27,745 nt of DNA from a virus: positions 1-27,745 of the IMG/VR virus record IMGVR_UViG_3300042325_000598. One strand, 5' to 3'. How positions within the stretch are numbered: the stretch's first letter is position 1; every line of letters begins with the position of its first letter. The position numbers and the translations under genes were made by a program. Of the stretch, positions 15,908 to 24,062 are shown piece after piece. The notes under the pieces were generated by a model that was given only the letters and a program-made list of their open reading frames with translations, ran no database searches and was not told where the DNA came from.

Positions 15908-17418
15908 GTATCAATGTTCAAGTATCTCCCATTCCTAATATTAACATATTGGTTGGCAATAGTGGTAATTTATTAAATTTATCACCACAGGGTTATACTT
16001 TACACGCTAATACTCACATTAGTGGCGGCATTGATGCCATTGATCATAATTATCTTTTGGGCTTACAAGGTGGTCAAAGTAATCAATATTATCATTTAAC
16101 TTCGGGACAATATACTAATTTAAATAGTATAATCAATTCAACAGGAACTTATACTCTTCATTCAGAAACGGGCGCATTTTATGCTTCATCAAATCCATCT
16201 GGATTTATTACAGGAGTTAATAATATTGTTTATGATTTTGGAAATCAAAATATTTCTGGAATTAAAAATTTCTATTCTCGCCCAACAGTCAACGGCACTG
16301 GAATTTTATTAAGTGGTGACATAACAGCTCAACCAGAAGCTACGGGAGTAAGCGGATATTTACAAGCGCAAATTACTATTTTAAATAATGAAACAGGTTC
16401 TTACGCATTAAAATCAGAAACTGGAAACTTCATCACGAACAGCCAAACTGGTCAATTTTATTCATCTAATAATCCAAACCAATACGCGCCAACTGGTTAC
16501 GTTACAGGAATAAGCGGTGGGCTACAGCATCAAATAACCGCTCTTAATAATAAAACAGGCTCCTATTATCTAAACACTAACCCTTCGGGATATATTACTG
16601 GAGTCGATTTATCATTTTCTGGTAATTATTATACAAAAAATGAATCTGAATCTAGGTATGTAAATGCAACTGGAGCAGAAACAATCCTTGGGGATAAAAC
16701 ATTCCACGATAATGTTTACATTAATAATCTATATGTAACTGGTCTTGAAACAATAATCAACACAACCAACACAAACGTTTCAAGTAATTATATAATGCTG
16801 AATTTGACTGGTGGGGCAGTTGATGGTGGTATATTCTTCGTTACTGGATCTAGTTTGACTGGGATAAATGATTCTGGCGCAATTATTGGTTTTGACCACT
16901 CCGATAAATTTAAATTTGGAATTTCCACTAGAGCTAGTGATTTAAGTACTTTAGATACTATCGCTTCTTTAGAAGAGGTGACTACGATTAGTGGCGGATT
17001 ACAAACTCAAATCTCTACATTAAATAGCCAAACAGGAAGTTATGTTTTAAAAATAGAAACTGGTCAATTTTACGCTTCATCAAATCCCTCTGGTTTTATC
17101 ACTGGGGTTGATCTTTCTTCTTACGCAACTCAAGTTTATGTTACTGGTATCAGTGGGGATCTTCAAACCCAAATCACTAGTTTATATAATTCTACAGGTT
17201 CTTATGTTTTAAATACTCAAACTGGTCAGTTTTATGCTAGTTCAAACCCAAGCGGCTTTATCACAGGAATTAACAATCTTGTATATACAACTGGCGACCA
17301 AAGCATAAGTGGTAACATAAATATTAGTGGAAATTTAACAATAAGTGGGGTATATAATATATATCAACAGATAGAAAACGCAAAAATTCTAGCCATCGCA
17401 TATGCAATCGCTTTATAA
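15904..17418 (+). CDS. Repeat-containing tail fibre protein
   Basis: A 504-residue fibre. An N-terminal attachment region contains HANTHISGGID (34-44), a motif common in trimeric phage fibres. A module built around 'TGSYvL...TGqFYaSSNPSGfITG' recurs near residues 80-105, 164-193 (degenerate), 218-234, 378-402 and 431-455. It alternates with 'GISGgLQtQIt.L' helices at 148-160, 202-214, 362-373 and 415-427. Residues 295-345 (YIMLNLTGG, GGIFFVTG, GFDHSDKFKFGIST) form a distinct domain common in environmental phage fibres. The tail ends in a short hydrophobic helix. This reads as a trimeric beta-helix and coiled-coil shaft. It has no catalytic motif. Confidence 0.75.
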   Translation: MSINVQVSPIPNINILVGNSGNLLNLSPQGYTLHANTHISGGIDAIDHNYLLGLQGGQSNQYYHLTSGQYTNLNSIINSTGTYTLHSETGAFYASSNPSGFITGVNNIVYDFGNQNISGIKNFYSRPTVNGTGILLSGDITAQPEATGVSGYLQAQITILNNETGSYALKSETGNFITNSQTGQFYSSNNPNQYAPTGYVTGISGGLQHQITALNNKTGSYYLNTNPSGYITGVDLSFSGNYYTKNESESRYVNATGAETILGDKTFHDNVYINNLYVTGLETIINTTNTNVSSNYIMLNLTGGAVDGGIFFVTGSSLTGINDSGAIIGFDHSDKFKFGISTRASDLSTLDTIASLEEVTTISGGLQTQISTLNSQTGSYVLKIETGQFYASSNPSGFITGVDLSSYATQVYVTGISGDLQTQITSLYNSTGSYVLNTQTGQFYASSNPSGFITGINNLVYTTGDQSISGNINISGNLTISGVYNIYQQIENAKILAIAYAIAL

Positions 17419-17424
17419 TAAAAT

Positions 17425-18252
17425 ATGAAAAAATTAATTACAGGTTATAATTTTAACTCAGATTCAGGAATAGTTCAGCTTACTCAATATTCTGGATTAG
17501 TTTTAGAGAATTTTCTTTTAGTTACCAATGTTACTCAAAATAAAATTATTTATAATTTTGCAGATCCAACTGCTGGTGGATACATTACAGGCGTAGGAAA
17601 TAATTCTTTAAAATTTAATTACACCACTAGTGGCGTGATGACGAATACTGATAGACTTCAGATTTTCTATGACGCTCCAAACGAAAGAGTAGACTTAGCA
17701 TCTGGTTATCTTACTGGTTATCTTACTGGATCAGGAACGTCTACTGGTTTATATTCCGCAGTAGTTCCTATTGAAATTCAAAATGTTGGAGGAAGAGCGG
17801 TAGATATGGGCAGCGGTTTCTATCCTAATTATGGAAGAAATGACGCTGTATCATTTAATTTTGATAAAGATAATGGTGGCGCATTAGCATATCAGGCTGA
17901 TTTAGATAAGGATATAGATAGTGTTACTAATTTTGATATTGGCTATGGATCTGTGTCAAATTATATTACTGGGTTAATTAGTGGAACTTCTTCATCTGGA
18001 GTCGGCACTCAAGTGGTATCTGGCAATTCTAATAGAATTACATTGTTTGGTCAGAATTTTGGAACTTTTCCGTTGTATGTGAAATATGGTCTGGGCTGTA
18101 ATGCTAGTTCATTTAATTTTATGTTATATCCTGGAACAGCCGAATTCGACGCTAGAGGAGAAAAATTCTTTGATGATAGATATAAAGGAGATGTCTCCGT
18201 AAATACCATATCTGGATCAACTGGTCGTTATATTTTCTGGGAGGGAGTTTGA
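17425..18252 (+). CDS. Tail structural protein, 275 residues
   Basis: A beta-rich protein with the same TG/SG-terminated strands as the upstream fibre (SGYLTGYLTGSGTSTGLYSA). Segments such as GGRAVDMGSGFYPNYGRNDAVSFNFD are unfamiliar. No known domain is recognised, and a virion role is inferred from style and position. The ATG is preceded by TATAAT ending 5 bp upstream. The stop overlaps the next start as TGATG. Confidence 0.5.
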   Translation: MKKLITGYNFNSDSGIVQLTQYSGLVLENFLLVTNVTQNKIIYNFADPTAGGYITGVGNNSLKFNYTTSGVMTNTDRLQIFYDAPNERVDLASGYLTGYLTGSGTSTGLYSAVVPIEIQNVGGRAVDMGSGFYPNYGRNDAVSFNFDKDNGGALAYQADLDKDIDSVTNFDIGYGSVSNYITGLISGTSSSGVGTQVVSGNSNRITLFGQNFGTFPLYVKYGLGCNASSFNFMLYPGTAEFDARGEKFFDDRYKGDVSVNTISGSTGRYIFWEGV

Positions 18253-19175
18253 TGAAATTCTACGGAATACAAAACGAAGTAAAATCCTATATAAATCGCT
18301 TACAAAGCGAACAAGGTATCGTTGTGTCTTCTTCTGCAATAAAAGCTATTAATGATAGAGTAGAAAGTCTAAAGAAGTCTGGTGATTGGTCTAGGTTTAG
18401 CTTGGGCTTTAATGATGTAGATGGTGATGCATATCTTACTAGAGCAGGAGTCACCGATCCTTTAGGGAGATGTGAAGTGCTTTGGTTTACTAGAGGAATG
18501 AAGGCTCTAGATTTGTGGAATAATATGGTTTGTTGGCCTTTAAGAAACTATCAAAATGCTGGTACAGGCGCTACTGTTTTTAGTTTAGGGGGATTGGGCG
18601 TTTTTAACGGTACAGCTGTAAATAGCCCAACGTGGGGTATAAATGGATTTACATTTTCTAATCCAGGAGTTGGTACAAATACACAAAGAATTAATTTACA
18701 AACTGTATTAGGAACATCAGACATTAATAGTTTTGCTTATGGAGCAGCATCAATAAATTCAACTTCTAACTTTAATCGTATTTTCGATATTCAGAATGGA
18801 GTAAATACTACGGAAAGAAATCCGTTTTTAACTTTAGGTTTTAATAATCAGCTTAACTTTCAATTACCAAATAAGCCATCTGGTATTTCTGTATCACTTT
18901 CTAAAGTTATTTCTATTGATACTTTTAATTCTGTAATAGGTAGTAAAGTTGGTAATTTAGTTAGAGTAAGTTTAAATGCTTCATTAACAGATACAGCAAC
19001 TACAACAGCAGCAGGATTTGTTGTACCAGCAGCAACATCACAATCAGCTATAATACATTTCAACGGAACAATAGCAATATCATTACTAGGAAGATTCGAC
19101 GCTAATACAACCCTCATTACTACGGTTAATAATCTCTATAAATCAACCCTCGGAAACGGCTTAGGCTTACCATAA
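18252..19175 (+). CDS. LamG-type adhesin paralogue 1
   Basis: The ATG at 18252 is used, giving 307 residues; a TTG lies just upstream. The N-terminal helical region has 'YGIQNEVKSYINRL' and 'IKAINDRVESLKK'. An extra segment of about 35 residues precedes LDLWNNMVCWPLRNYQNAGT and FSLGGLGVFNGT. A beta-sandwich follows with VNSPTW and GVGTNTQRINL, and the protein ends KSTLGNGLGLP. It shares this architecture with the four genes that follow. A concanavalin/LamG-like jelly roll is inferred from the SLGGLG..NGT..N.P.W entry pattern. It probably binds a host-surface glycan or protein. Confidence 0.65.
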   Translation: MKFYGIQNEVKSYINRLQSEQGIVVSSSAIKAINDRVESLKKSGDWSRFSLGFNDVDGDAYLTRAGVTDPLGRCEVLWFTRGMKALDLWNNMVCWPLRNYQNAGTGATVFSLGGLGVFNGTAVNSPTWGINGFTFSNPGVGTNTQRINLQTVLGTSDINSFAYGAASINSTSNFNRIFDIQNGVNTTERNPFLTLGFNNQLNFQLPNKPSGISVSLSKVISIDTFNSVIGSKVGNLVRVSLNASLTDTATTTAAGFVVPAATSQSAIIHFNGTIAISLLGRFDANTTLITTVNNLYKSTLGNGLGLP

Positions 19176-19176
19176 T

Positions 19177-20007
19177 ATGGCAAAAAGATATTACAATTTA
19201 GAAAAAGAAACAAAAGTCTTCCTTAAGAGAATGGAAGAGACTAGGGGTGTATTGCCTGATGGTGCTGGCATTGCTAGAGTGAATGATTATATTGTAAAAA
19301 GAAAAGGTTTGGGATTATTTTTTGGCAATAGAGATAAATCTAGTTTGAATATAAATCTAACACAGAGAATTTCTGTTGCCAGCAATTCTAGCTTATTAGT
19401 TACTCCATCTTGGGAGATGGTAGCGTGGATATATCCTAAAGCATCTCTTAGCCTAAGCGAGACTATAAGTAAAGCTAGAAACGGTTTTACACAACTTGAT
19501 TTTTCTTTAAGAAGCTCATTTTCTACTTGCGCATTTAATGCCGCAACAGGTGCATCATACCTTAGCACACCCAATAAAACTTTCACGATTAATAGTTGGC
19601 AATTTTATAATTTTGGTAGAGACAGTTCAACCAGTAATATATTTTTATCTCGAAATCTGGATACACCTGTTACAGCAACTCAAGCGACACAAGCCTCTTC
19701 TAACTCAGCTTTTGTAATTGGTGACTGGTCTGATGGTGGAAGACCAGCAGACGCTATTTTTGATGGAGTTGGCAGATGGAGTCGATTATTAACTACTGAA
19801 CAAAGGTCTTTTTTATACAACACAGCAAGAGGAACTTCTTACTTAGAAATACTTGCTTACAGACCAGATATTTTAGTCGGATGCGTTAGCTATTGGCAGT
19901 TAAACGAGCCATCTGGCATAAGATATGATTGGCATGGAACAAATCATATGTCTCCGATCAACAATCCTATAAATTCAACTAACGGACTAATAGAAAAATT
20001 TTATTAA
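19177..20007 (+). CDS. LamG-type adhesin paralogue 2 (most divergent)
   Basis: A 276-residue protein. The N-terminal helices match the array (YYNLEKETKVFLKRM and ARVNDYIVKRKGLGLF), but the middle is more like a classic LamG_3 domain: SWEMVAWIYP, then TINSWQFYNFGRDSSTSNIFLS, then VGRWSRLLTTEQRSFLYNTARG. It lacks the CW.LRS..N.GTG segment and the GLGLP ending, and finishes instead with an SYWQLNEPSGIRYDWHGTNH motif. It may therefore bind a different ligand. It starts at TAA-T-ATG and ends overlapping the next start by 1 bp. Confidence 0.65.
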   Translation: MAKRYYNLEKETKVFLKRMEETRGVLPDGAGIARVNDYIVKRKGLGLFFGNRDKSSLNINLTQRISVASNSSLLVTPSWEMVAWIYPKASLSLSETISKARNGFTQLDFSLRSSFSTCAFNAATGASYLSTPNKTFTINSWQFYNFGRDSSTSNIFLSRNLDTPVTATQATQASSNSAFVIGDWSDGGRPADAIFDGVGRWSRLLTTEQRSFLYNTARGTSYLEILAYRPDILVGCVSYWQLNEPSGIRYDWHGTNHMSPINNPINSTNGLIEKFY

Positions 20008-20831
20008 TGGTAAATTCTAAATCATATGGTCTCCAAACTGAGACAAGACAATATCTAAGAAGATTATATGCTTATGGTAGAGAATTAAATTTGTCTGATG
20101 TGGCAGATATTGATAATTTTATTAAAGGATTAAAGCAATTAGGCTTATGGAGTAATACTGTCTGCTGGTTATTAAGATCTCAGCAAAATTTAGGAACAGG
20201 AACTATTGCATTAAGTTTAGGAGGATTGGGAAATTATAACGGCACATTAGTTAATACAGTAACATGGGGATCAAACGGTGTACAATCTGGTGGTGTATCT
20301 CTAACTAGCAGGATAAACATTTCAACTGATATTAGAAGAGTAATAAATTACGGAACTAGTATTTTCGGTGTCGTCTCTAATAATAATGATGATAACTATT
20401 ATATTTTTCAAGTTGCAGATAGTAATGACGGTAATCCTACCTACCCCTCTATTGCAGTAAACCAAGCAAGTGGTTTAGGTGTTGTTCCTGTCGTCACACG
20501 AAATAGCGTTAGGTATTTTCAAGCTACAAGAGGGGGAGCATATTTAGCGGGGTTCTCTTCTGTAGCTGGTGTATTAAGAACAAATTCACAAGCTAATTTT
20601 AGAAATGGTACAGTAATATCAAATGAAATTAATCTAGGAGTAATCAATCCAGATTCGCAAATAACAGTGAATGCTGCTTTTATTGCGGGTAGAGGTAATG
20701 GAGCAATAACAGGTGGAGGTAATACTTCTCCAATTTCTCTAGTATCTACAGTAATTTTTACCAATGAGCAAATTTCAAATTTACATTTACTATACAAAAC
20801 AACAATCGGGAAAGGATTAGGATTACCTTAA
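20007..20831 (+). CDS. LamG-type adhesin paralogue 3
   Basis: A 274-residue protein with the full array pattern: SYGLQTETRQYLRRLYAY, IDNFIKGLKQLGLWSNTVCW, LRSQQNLGTGTIALSLGGLG, NYNGTLVNTVTWGSNG, a beta-sandwich, and the ending TTIGKGLGLP. Its N-terminal DNA is visibly similar to that of the next gene (20110-20156 against 20950-20997), a sign of fairly recent duplication. It starts at TTAATG, overlapping the previous stop by 1 bp. Confidence 0.65.
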   Translation: MVNSKSYGLQTETRQYLRRLYAYGRELNLSDVADIDNFIKGLKQLGLWSNTVCWLLRSQQNLGTGTIALSLGGLGNYNGTLVNTVTWGSNGVQSGGVSLTSRINISTDIRRVINYGTSIFGVVSNNNDDNYYIFQVADSNDGNPTYPSIAVNQASGLGVVPVVTRNSVRYFQATRGGAYLAGFSSVAGVLRTNSQANFRNGTVISNEINLGVINPDSQITVNAAFIAGRGNGAITGGGNTSPISLVSTVIFTNEQISNLHLLYKTTIGKGLGLP

Positions 20832-20832
20832 T

Positions 20833-21651
20833 ATGCCAATCACACGTAAATATACTTTCGACATAGATACTAAACGTTATCTCAATAGAGTTAATACTTA
20901 TAGACAATTAAATGGTCTAGATAAGATAACTAATGCTGATGCTGTAGATATTGATAATTTCATTATAGGGTTGAAGGGTTTAGGGTTATGGACTGATTCA
21001 TATATTTGGTTATTAATGAGCCAACATAATGTAGCTGCTGGAGTATCTTTAGTTGGGCTGAATGATAATACTCCAAATGGGACTCTAGTTAATTCACCCA
21101 CATGGAGCACATCAGGTATGGGATTTTTAAATTCTTTAGCAAAAAGAATAGTTATACCTGTAACTTTTACATTTGGGGATATATTTACAATTTTTGCATC
21201 TGCTAAATTAACAAATACAACTGCTCCAAATTTGAGCATTTTAGGGGTTGGTAATGGTAGAGGTGGGGTAATAGCCGTAGCATCAAATGGTTCAACTTTG
21301 CTGAGAAATGCTTCATGGGATGTTAATACGTTTTCGCCAGGAGCGGTAACTAGTAATGCAATAGTATCTACTGATAATTTCACCAGTACAATAACTGCAA
21401 ATTCCAGCTCTTCAGTTCATTATGCCAATACCACTAAAGTTAGTACATTAAATGGCGATTATAGAATCTCAAATGCTGCAACTATACCAACTATAGGGGC
21501 AAATTATACTGCTGGAGGAAATTACTCTGGTCCATTTAACGGTAATATACATATAGCATTTATGCTCAAAAGATCTATTACAGATTCAGCTCAGTCTAGT
21601 CTATATAGATTATACAAAGAAACAGTCGGAAAAACATTAGGATTACCATAA
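20833..21651 (+). CDS. LamG-type adhesin paralogue 4
   Basis: A 272-residue protein closely related in its N-terminus to paralogue 3 (KYTFDIDTKRYLNRVNTYRQ, VDIDNFIIGLKGLGLWTD). The central segment is looser (LLMSQHNVAAGVSLVGLNDN, then GTLVNSPTW), and the end is ETVGKTLGLP. The region between about residues 90 and 250 differs strongly from its neighbours, as expected if the ligand-facing sandwich diversifies while the ends stay fixed. It starts at TAA-T-ATG. Confidence 0.65.
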   Translation: MPITRKYTFDIDTKRYLNRVNTYRQLNGLDKITNADAVDIDNFIIGLKGLGLWTDSYIWLLMSQHNVAAGVSLVGLNDNTPNGTLVNSPTWSTSGMGFLNSLAKRIVIPVTFTFGDIFTIFASAKLTNTTAPNLSILGVGNGRGGVIAVASNGSTLLRNASWDVNTFSPGAVTSNAIVSTDNFTSTITANSSSSVHYANTTKVSTLNGDYRISNAATIPTIGANYTAGGNYSGPFNGNIHIAFMLKRSITDSAQSSLYRLYKETVGKTLGLP

Positions 21652-21652
21652 T

Positions 21653-22507
21653 ATGCCAAGAACAAGAACATTTGGATTAGATAAAGACACTATAGCATTT
21701 GCCGCTAGAGTAAAAGCTGGTAGCGGTAGAACTATATTACCCGAAAACTTAAAACAAATTAATAAATTTGTAATTGGAACAAAGAAACTAGGATTATGGA
21801 ATTCTATGGTTTGTTGGCCAATGAGAAGTATTCATAATGCTGGTACTGGATCTACTGTTTATAGTCTAGGTGGATTAGGCACTTATAATGGTACTATGAC
21901 AAATAGCCCTGTATGGAATAGCGATGGGTCTGGTATATTCTTTGATCAAGTAGTAAACTATAAAAGAATAGATATTCCTGTAAGAACAACAGGATGGACA
22001 CAAGCTTCTCTATGTGGAGTTTTTAGATCAACAAATATACTTCCATTTACTTTATTAGTTACATTAGATAATAGTGGTACGACGAATGATGCTACAGCCA
22101 AGTTAGCTTTGTCAATATTTCAACCCAATGGACAAACACTTATAAGAAGTAGCGCTCTTACCCCATCTTTTGCTCAAAAATATGCAAGAATAACACCAGG
22201 TCCAACACCGTCAGGTTATAATTATTATTTTGGTCAAACTAATAATATATATGACCCAGTTAATGGAAACTATTTTGTTCAGCAAAATAACTCCACGGGT
22301 AATACCCAAGAAGGTACAGGTGTATTACCATATCTTGCAACAGGCACAAATAGTTTCTTATTCAATACATATAACACAATAGCAACTAGAGCTGATACAG
22401 GAGCATTCGCCGTAGTATTCCAAAGGGCTTTAGGATTAAATATCTCAAACTTATTTAAACAACTATTCAGACAAACTATAGGTACAGGGTTAAATTTACC
22501 ATATTGA
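21653..22507 (+). CDS. LamG-type adhesin paralogue 5
   Basis: A 284-residue protein, last of the array: RTFGLDKDTIAFAARV, INKFVIGTKKLGLWNSMVCW, MRSIHNAGTGSTVYSLGGLG, TYNGTMTNSPVW, and an ending RQTIGTGLNLPY in place of GLGLP. Its CW segment is closest in DNA to paralogue 1 (21805-21890 against 18520-18605), so the order of duplication is not a simple chain. No catalytic residues are seen. Confidence 0.65.
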   Translation: MPRTRTFGLDKDTIAFAARVKAGSGRTILPENLKQINKFVIGTKKLGLWNSMVCWPMRSIHNAGTGSTVYSLGGLGTYNGTMTNSPVWNSDGSGIFFDQVVNYKRIDIPVRTTGWTQASLCGVFRSTNILPFTLLVTLDNSGTTNDATAKLALSIFQPNGQTLIRSSALTPSFAQKYARITPGPTPSGYNYYFGQTNNIYDPVNGNYFVQQNNSTGNTQEGTGVLPYLATGTNSFLFNTYNTIATRADTGAFAVVFQRALGLNISNLFKQLFRQTIGTGLNLPY

Positions 22508-22537
22508 AATATATAATAAATAAACTAATATAAACAT

Positions 22538-22897
22538 ATGAACTTCTCAACAGAATTTAAAACATTTGCTTTTCCAGAAGCACTAATAGAACAGCTCCCA
22601 CTTCTCAATGAACAATTTGGAGAAGATGCAACTGATGGATTATTAACAGTCAAAACGATTGCTTGTGGTTGGGATGATAGTGAACATACAACCCTTAGAG
22701 CTTTAAGATTTCCAGAAACAGCTTCTCTTACAGATCTTACTGATGGAAGAAAAGCTTATACAGCCCTTTGGTCGTTAAAATTACTTGATGTTTTTAATCA
22801 GGGATTATTCCCAGATGTTCAAGAATTGACTACAGAAGAAATGCAAGCGTTGTTGCCTGTATACGAGGATGAGGTTCAATCAGAAGATTTTAACTAA
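22538..22897 (+). CDS. Small acidic protein, possible fibre-assembly chaperone
   Basis: A 119-residue acidic protein. The C-terminus is notably acidic (ELTTEEMQALLPVYEDEVQSEDFN), and a helical SLTDLTDGRKAYTALWSLKLLDVF segment lies in the middle. No family is recognised. A small acidic protein just after a run of fibre and adhesin genes has the position of tail-fibre assembly chaperones, but that is inference from context only. The leader TATAAACAT before the ATG resembles that of the gene at 14934. Confidence 0.4.
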   Translation: MNFSTEFKTFAFPEALIEQLPLLNEQFGEDATDGLLTVKTIACGWDDSEHTTLRALRFPETASLTDLTDGRKAYTALWSLKLLDVFNQGLFPDVQELTTEEMQALLPVYEDEVQSEDFN

Positions 22898-22904
22898 TAA
22901 AAAT

Positions 22905-23672
22905 ATGGAATTTGCAAATAAAAAAGAATTAATAACCAAAGTCCAAAAAGCTTTGAATTTAAATGCTGATGGAATCGATGGCCCAAACACATGGAAACAA
23001 ATACTTATTAAAATAACTGGCGAGCAACCTGCCGAAATTCCTGTCGTTAATTCAAATAATGAATCCAACCCTTTATCTGCGAAATCATTTGCGCTTATTC
23101 TTAAATATGAAGTTGGCGGCGGCGCAAGTTATTATAATAAATGCTTAAAACATCCTTGTTATCCTGGAGGAGAAAGCGGCGTAACAATCGGCATAGGCTA
23201 CGATTTAGGCTATAACACATCATATCAATTCTCAGAAGATTGGAAGGGAATTTTGGATACCCAATCTTATATTCGATTGCTTCAACACCTTGGAAAGAAA
23301 TCTTCCAATGCGAAAGCCGCTATTTCAAGCGTAAAAGATATTGAAGTATCTTGGGATGCCGCAGAAATTGTTTTTAAAAAGAATACATTGCCGCGCTTTA
23401 TAAACGAAACAAAAAAAGCTTTTCCTAATTCCGACAAACTCCACCCAGATGCTTTTGGGGCGTTAGTCAGTCTTGTTTTTAATAGAGGCGCATCGGTTTC
23501 TGGTCCGAGTAGGATTGAAATGCTTAATATCAGAAATTTAATTGATTCAAAAAATTACGAAGCCATCGCCAACGAAGTCCGCAAGATGAAAAGGCTGTGG
23601 ATTGGCAAGGGTCTTGATGGTCTTTTGGTAAGAAGAGATGATGAAGCCTCATTAATTGCTTCGTGCGTTTAA
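22905..23672 (+). CDS. Endolysin: peptidoglycan-binding domain plus lysozyme-like domain
   Basis: The ATG at 22905 is preferred to 22869, which would overlap the previous gene by 29 bp and add an unneeded N-terminus; it gives 255 residues. Residues 5-37 (KKELITKVQKALNLNADGID then GPNTWKQILIKI) fit a short PG_binding_1 repeat. From residue 58 a lysozyme-like domain follows, with Glu69 (LKYEVGG) as the likely catalytic acid. The motif GVTIGIGYDLGY (92-103) has Thr94 at the position of the catalytic Thr in T4-type and pesticin-type lysozymes. The C-terminal RRDDEASLI matches the closing helix of such enzymes. It should cut murein once the holin opens the membrane. Confidence 0.8.
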   Translation: MEFANKKELITKVQKALNLNADGIDGPNTWKQILIKITGEQPAEIPVVNSNNESNPLSAKSFALILKYEVGGGASYYNKCLKHPCYPGGESGVTIGIGYDLGYNTSYQFSEDWKGILDTQSYIRLLQHLGKKSSNAKAAISSVKDIEVSWDAAEIVFKKNTLPRFINETKKAFPNSDKLHPDAFGALVSLVFNRGASVSGPSRIEMLNIRNLIDSKNYEAIANEVRKMKRLWIGKGLDGLLVRRDDEASLIASCV

Positions 23673-23683
23673 AATCTTCAAAA

Positions 23684-23736
23684 AGATCTTGACTGGTGAT
23701 CTATTTATTGGTAATCTGTTTTTGCGTTGAACGCAA
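23684..23736 (+). promoter_or_regulatory. Sigma70-like promoter with inverted repeat and leader hairpin
   Basis: TTGACT (23689-23694), a 17-bp spacer and TAATCT (23712-23717) form a good promoter after the endolysin. AGATC (23684-23688) and GATCT (23698-23702) form an inverted repeat flanking the -35, a possible operator. Just downstream, TTGCGT-TGA-ACGCAA (23722-23736) is a perfect hairpin at or near the 5' end of the transcript. It should drive the MazG-Mom-ThyX-HNH operon starting at 23766. Confidence 0.6.
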
Positions 23737-23765
23737 TAAATAAAAAAATAATTAACTAAATAATA

Positions 23766-24059
23766 ATGAATTCGTTTAAAATTAAGATCTCTGTAGGTGA
23801 CATTTTCGATTATGTTGTTGGAAACAGCAACTATGATCCAATTGAACGCTGCATTGATCCTACTCGTTTTGAAGTCTTTGATTTCGGCATTTATGACAAT
23901 CAAAACAAAAAAACTCTAGAGCAAGATGACAAATTTAAATTCTTCTGTTCCGAAGTAAGTAAATTGCGTTCCATCGCTAAAGAAATGGACCAGAAGGAGA
24001 TTCAATCTATTTGCGGCGAACTTGAATCTATCGCGCCTACTGAAATTAATATCGGATAA
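23766..24059 (+). CDS. Hypothetical protein, 97 residues
   Basis: First gene of the nucleotide/DNA-modification operon. The N-terminus is FKIKISVGDIFDYVVGN, followed by an acidic alpha/beta core and a C-terminal helix (KEIQSICGELESI). I do not recognise a family. It ends 3 bp before the MazG-like gene, so a role with that enzyme is possible but not shown. Confidence 0.5.
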   Translation: MNSFKIKISVGDIFDYVVGNSNYDPIERCIDPTRFEVFDFGIYDNQNKKTLEQDDKFKFFCSEVSKLRSIAKEMDQKEIQSICGELESIAPTEINIG

Positions 24060-24062
24060 TTT

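Noticed and set aside
20898-21383. 161-codon - strand ORF opposite adhesin paralogue 4
   Set aside because: It lies wholly inside a well-supported + strand gene, and its sequence looks like a reverse-frame shadow.
23652-23903. 83-codon - strand ORF across the promoter at 23689
   Set aside because: It covers the promoter, the hairpin and the start of a + strand gene, and no family features are seen.
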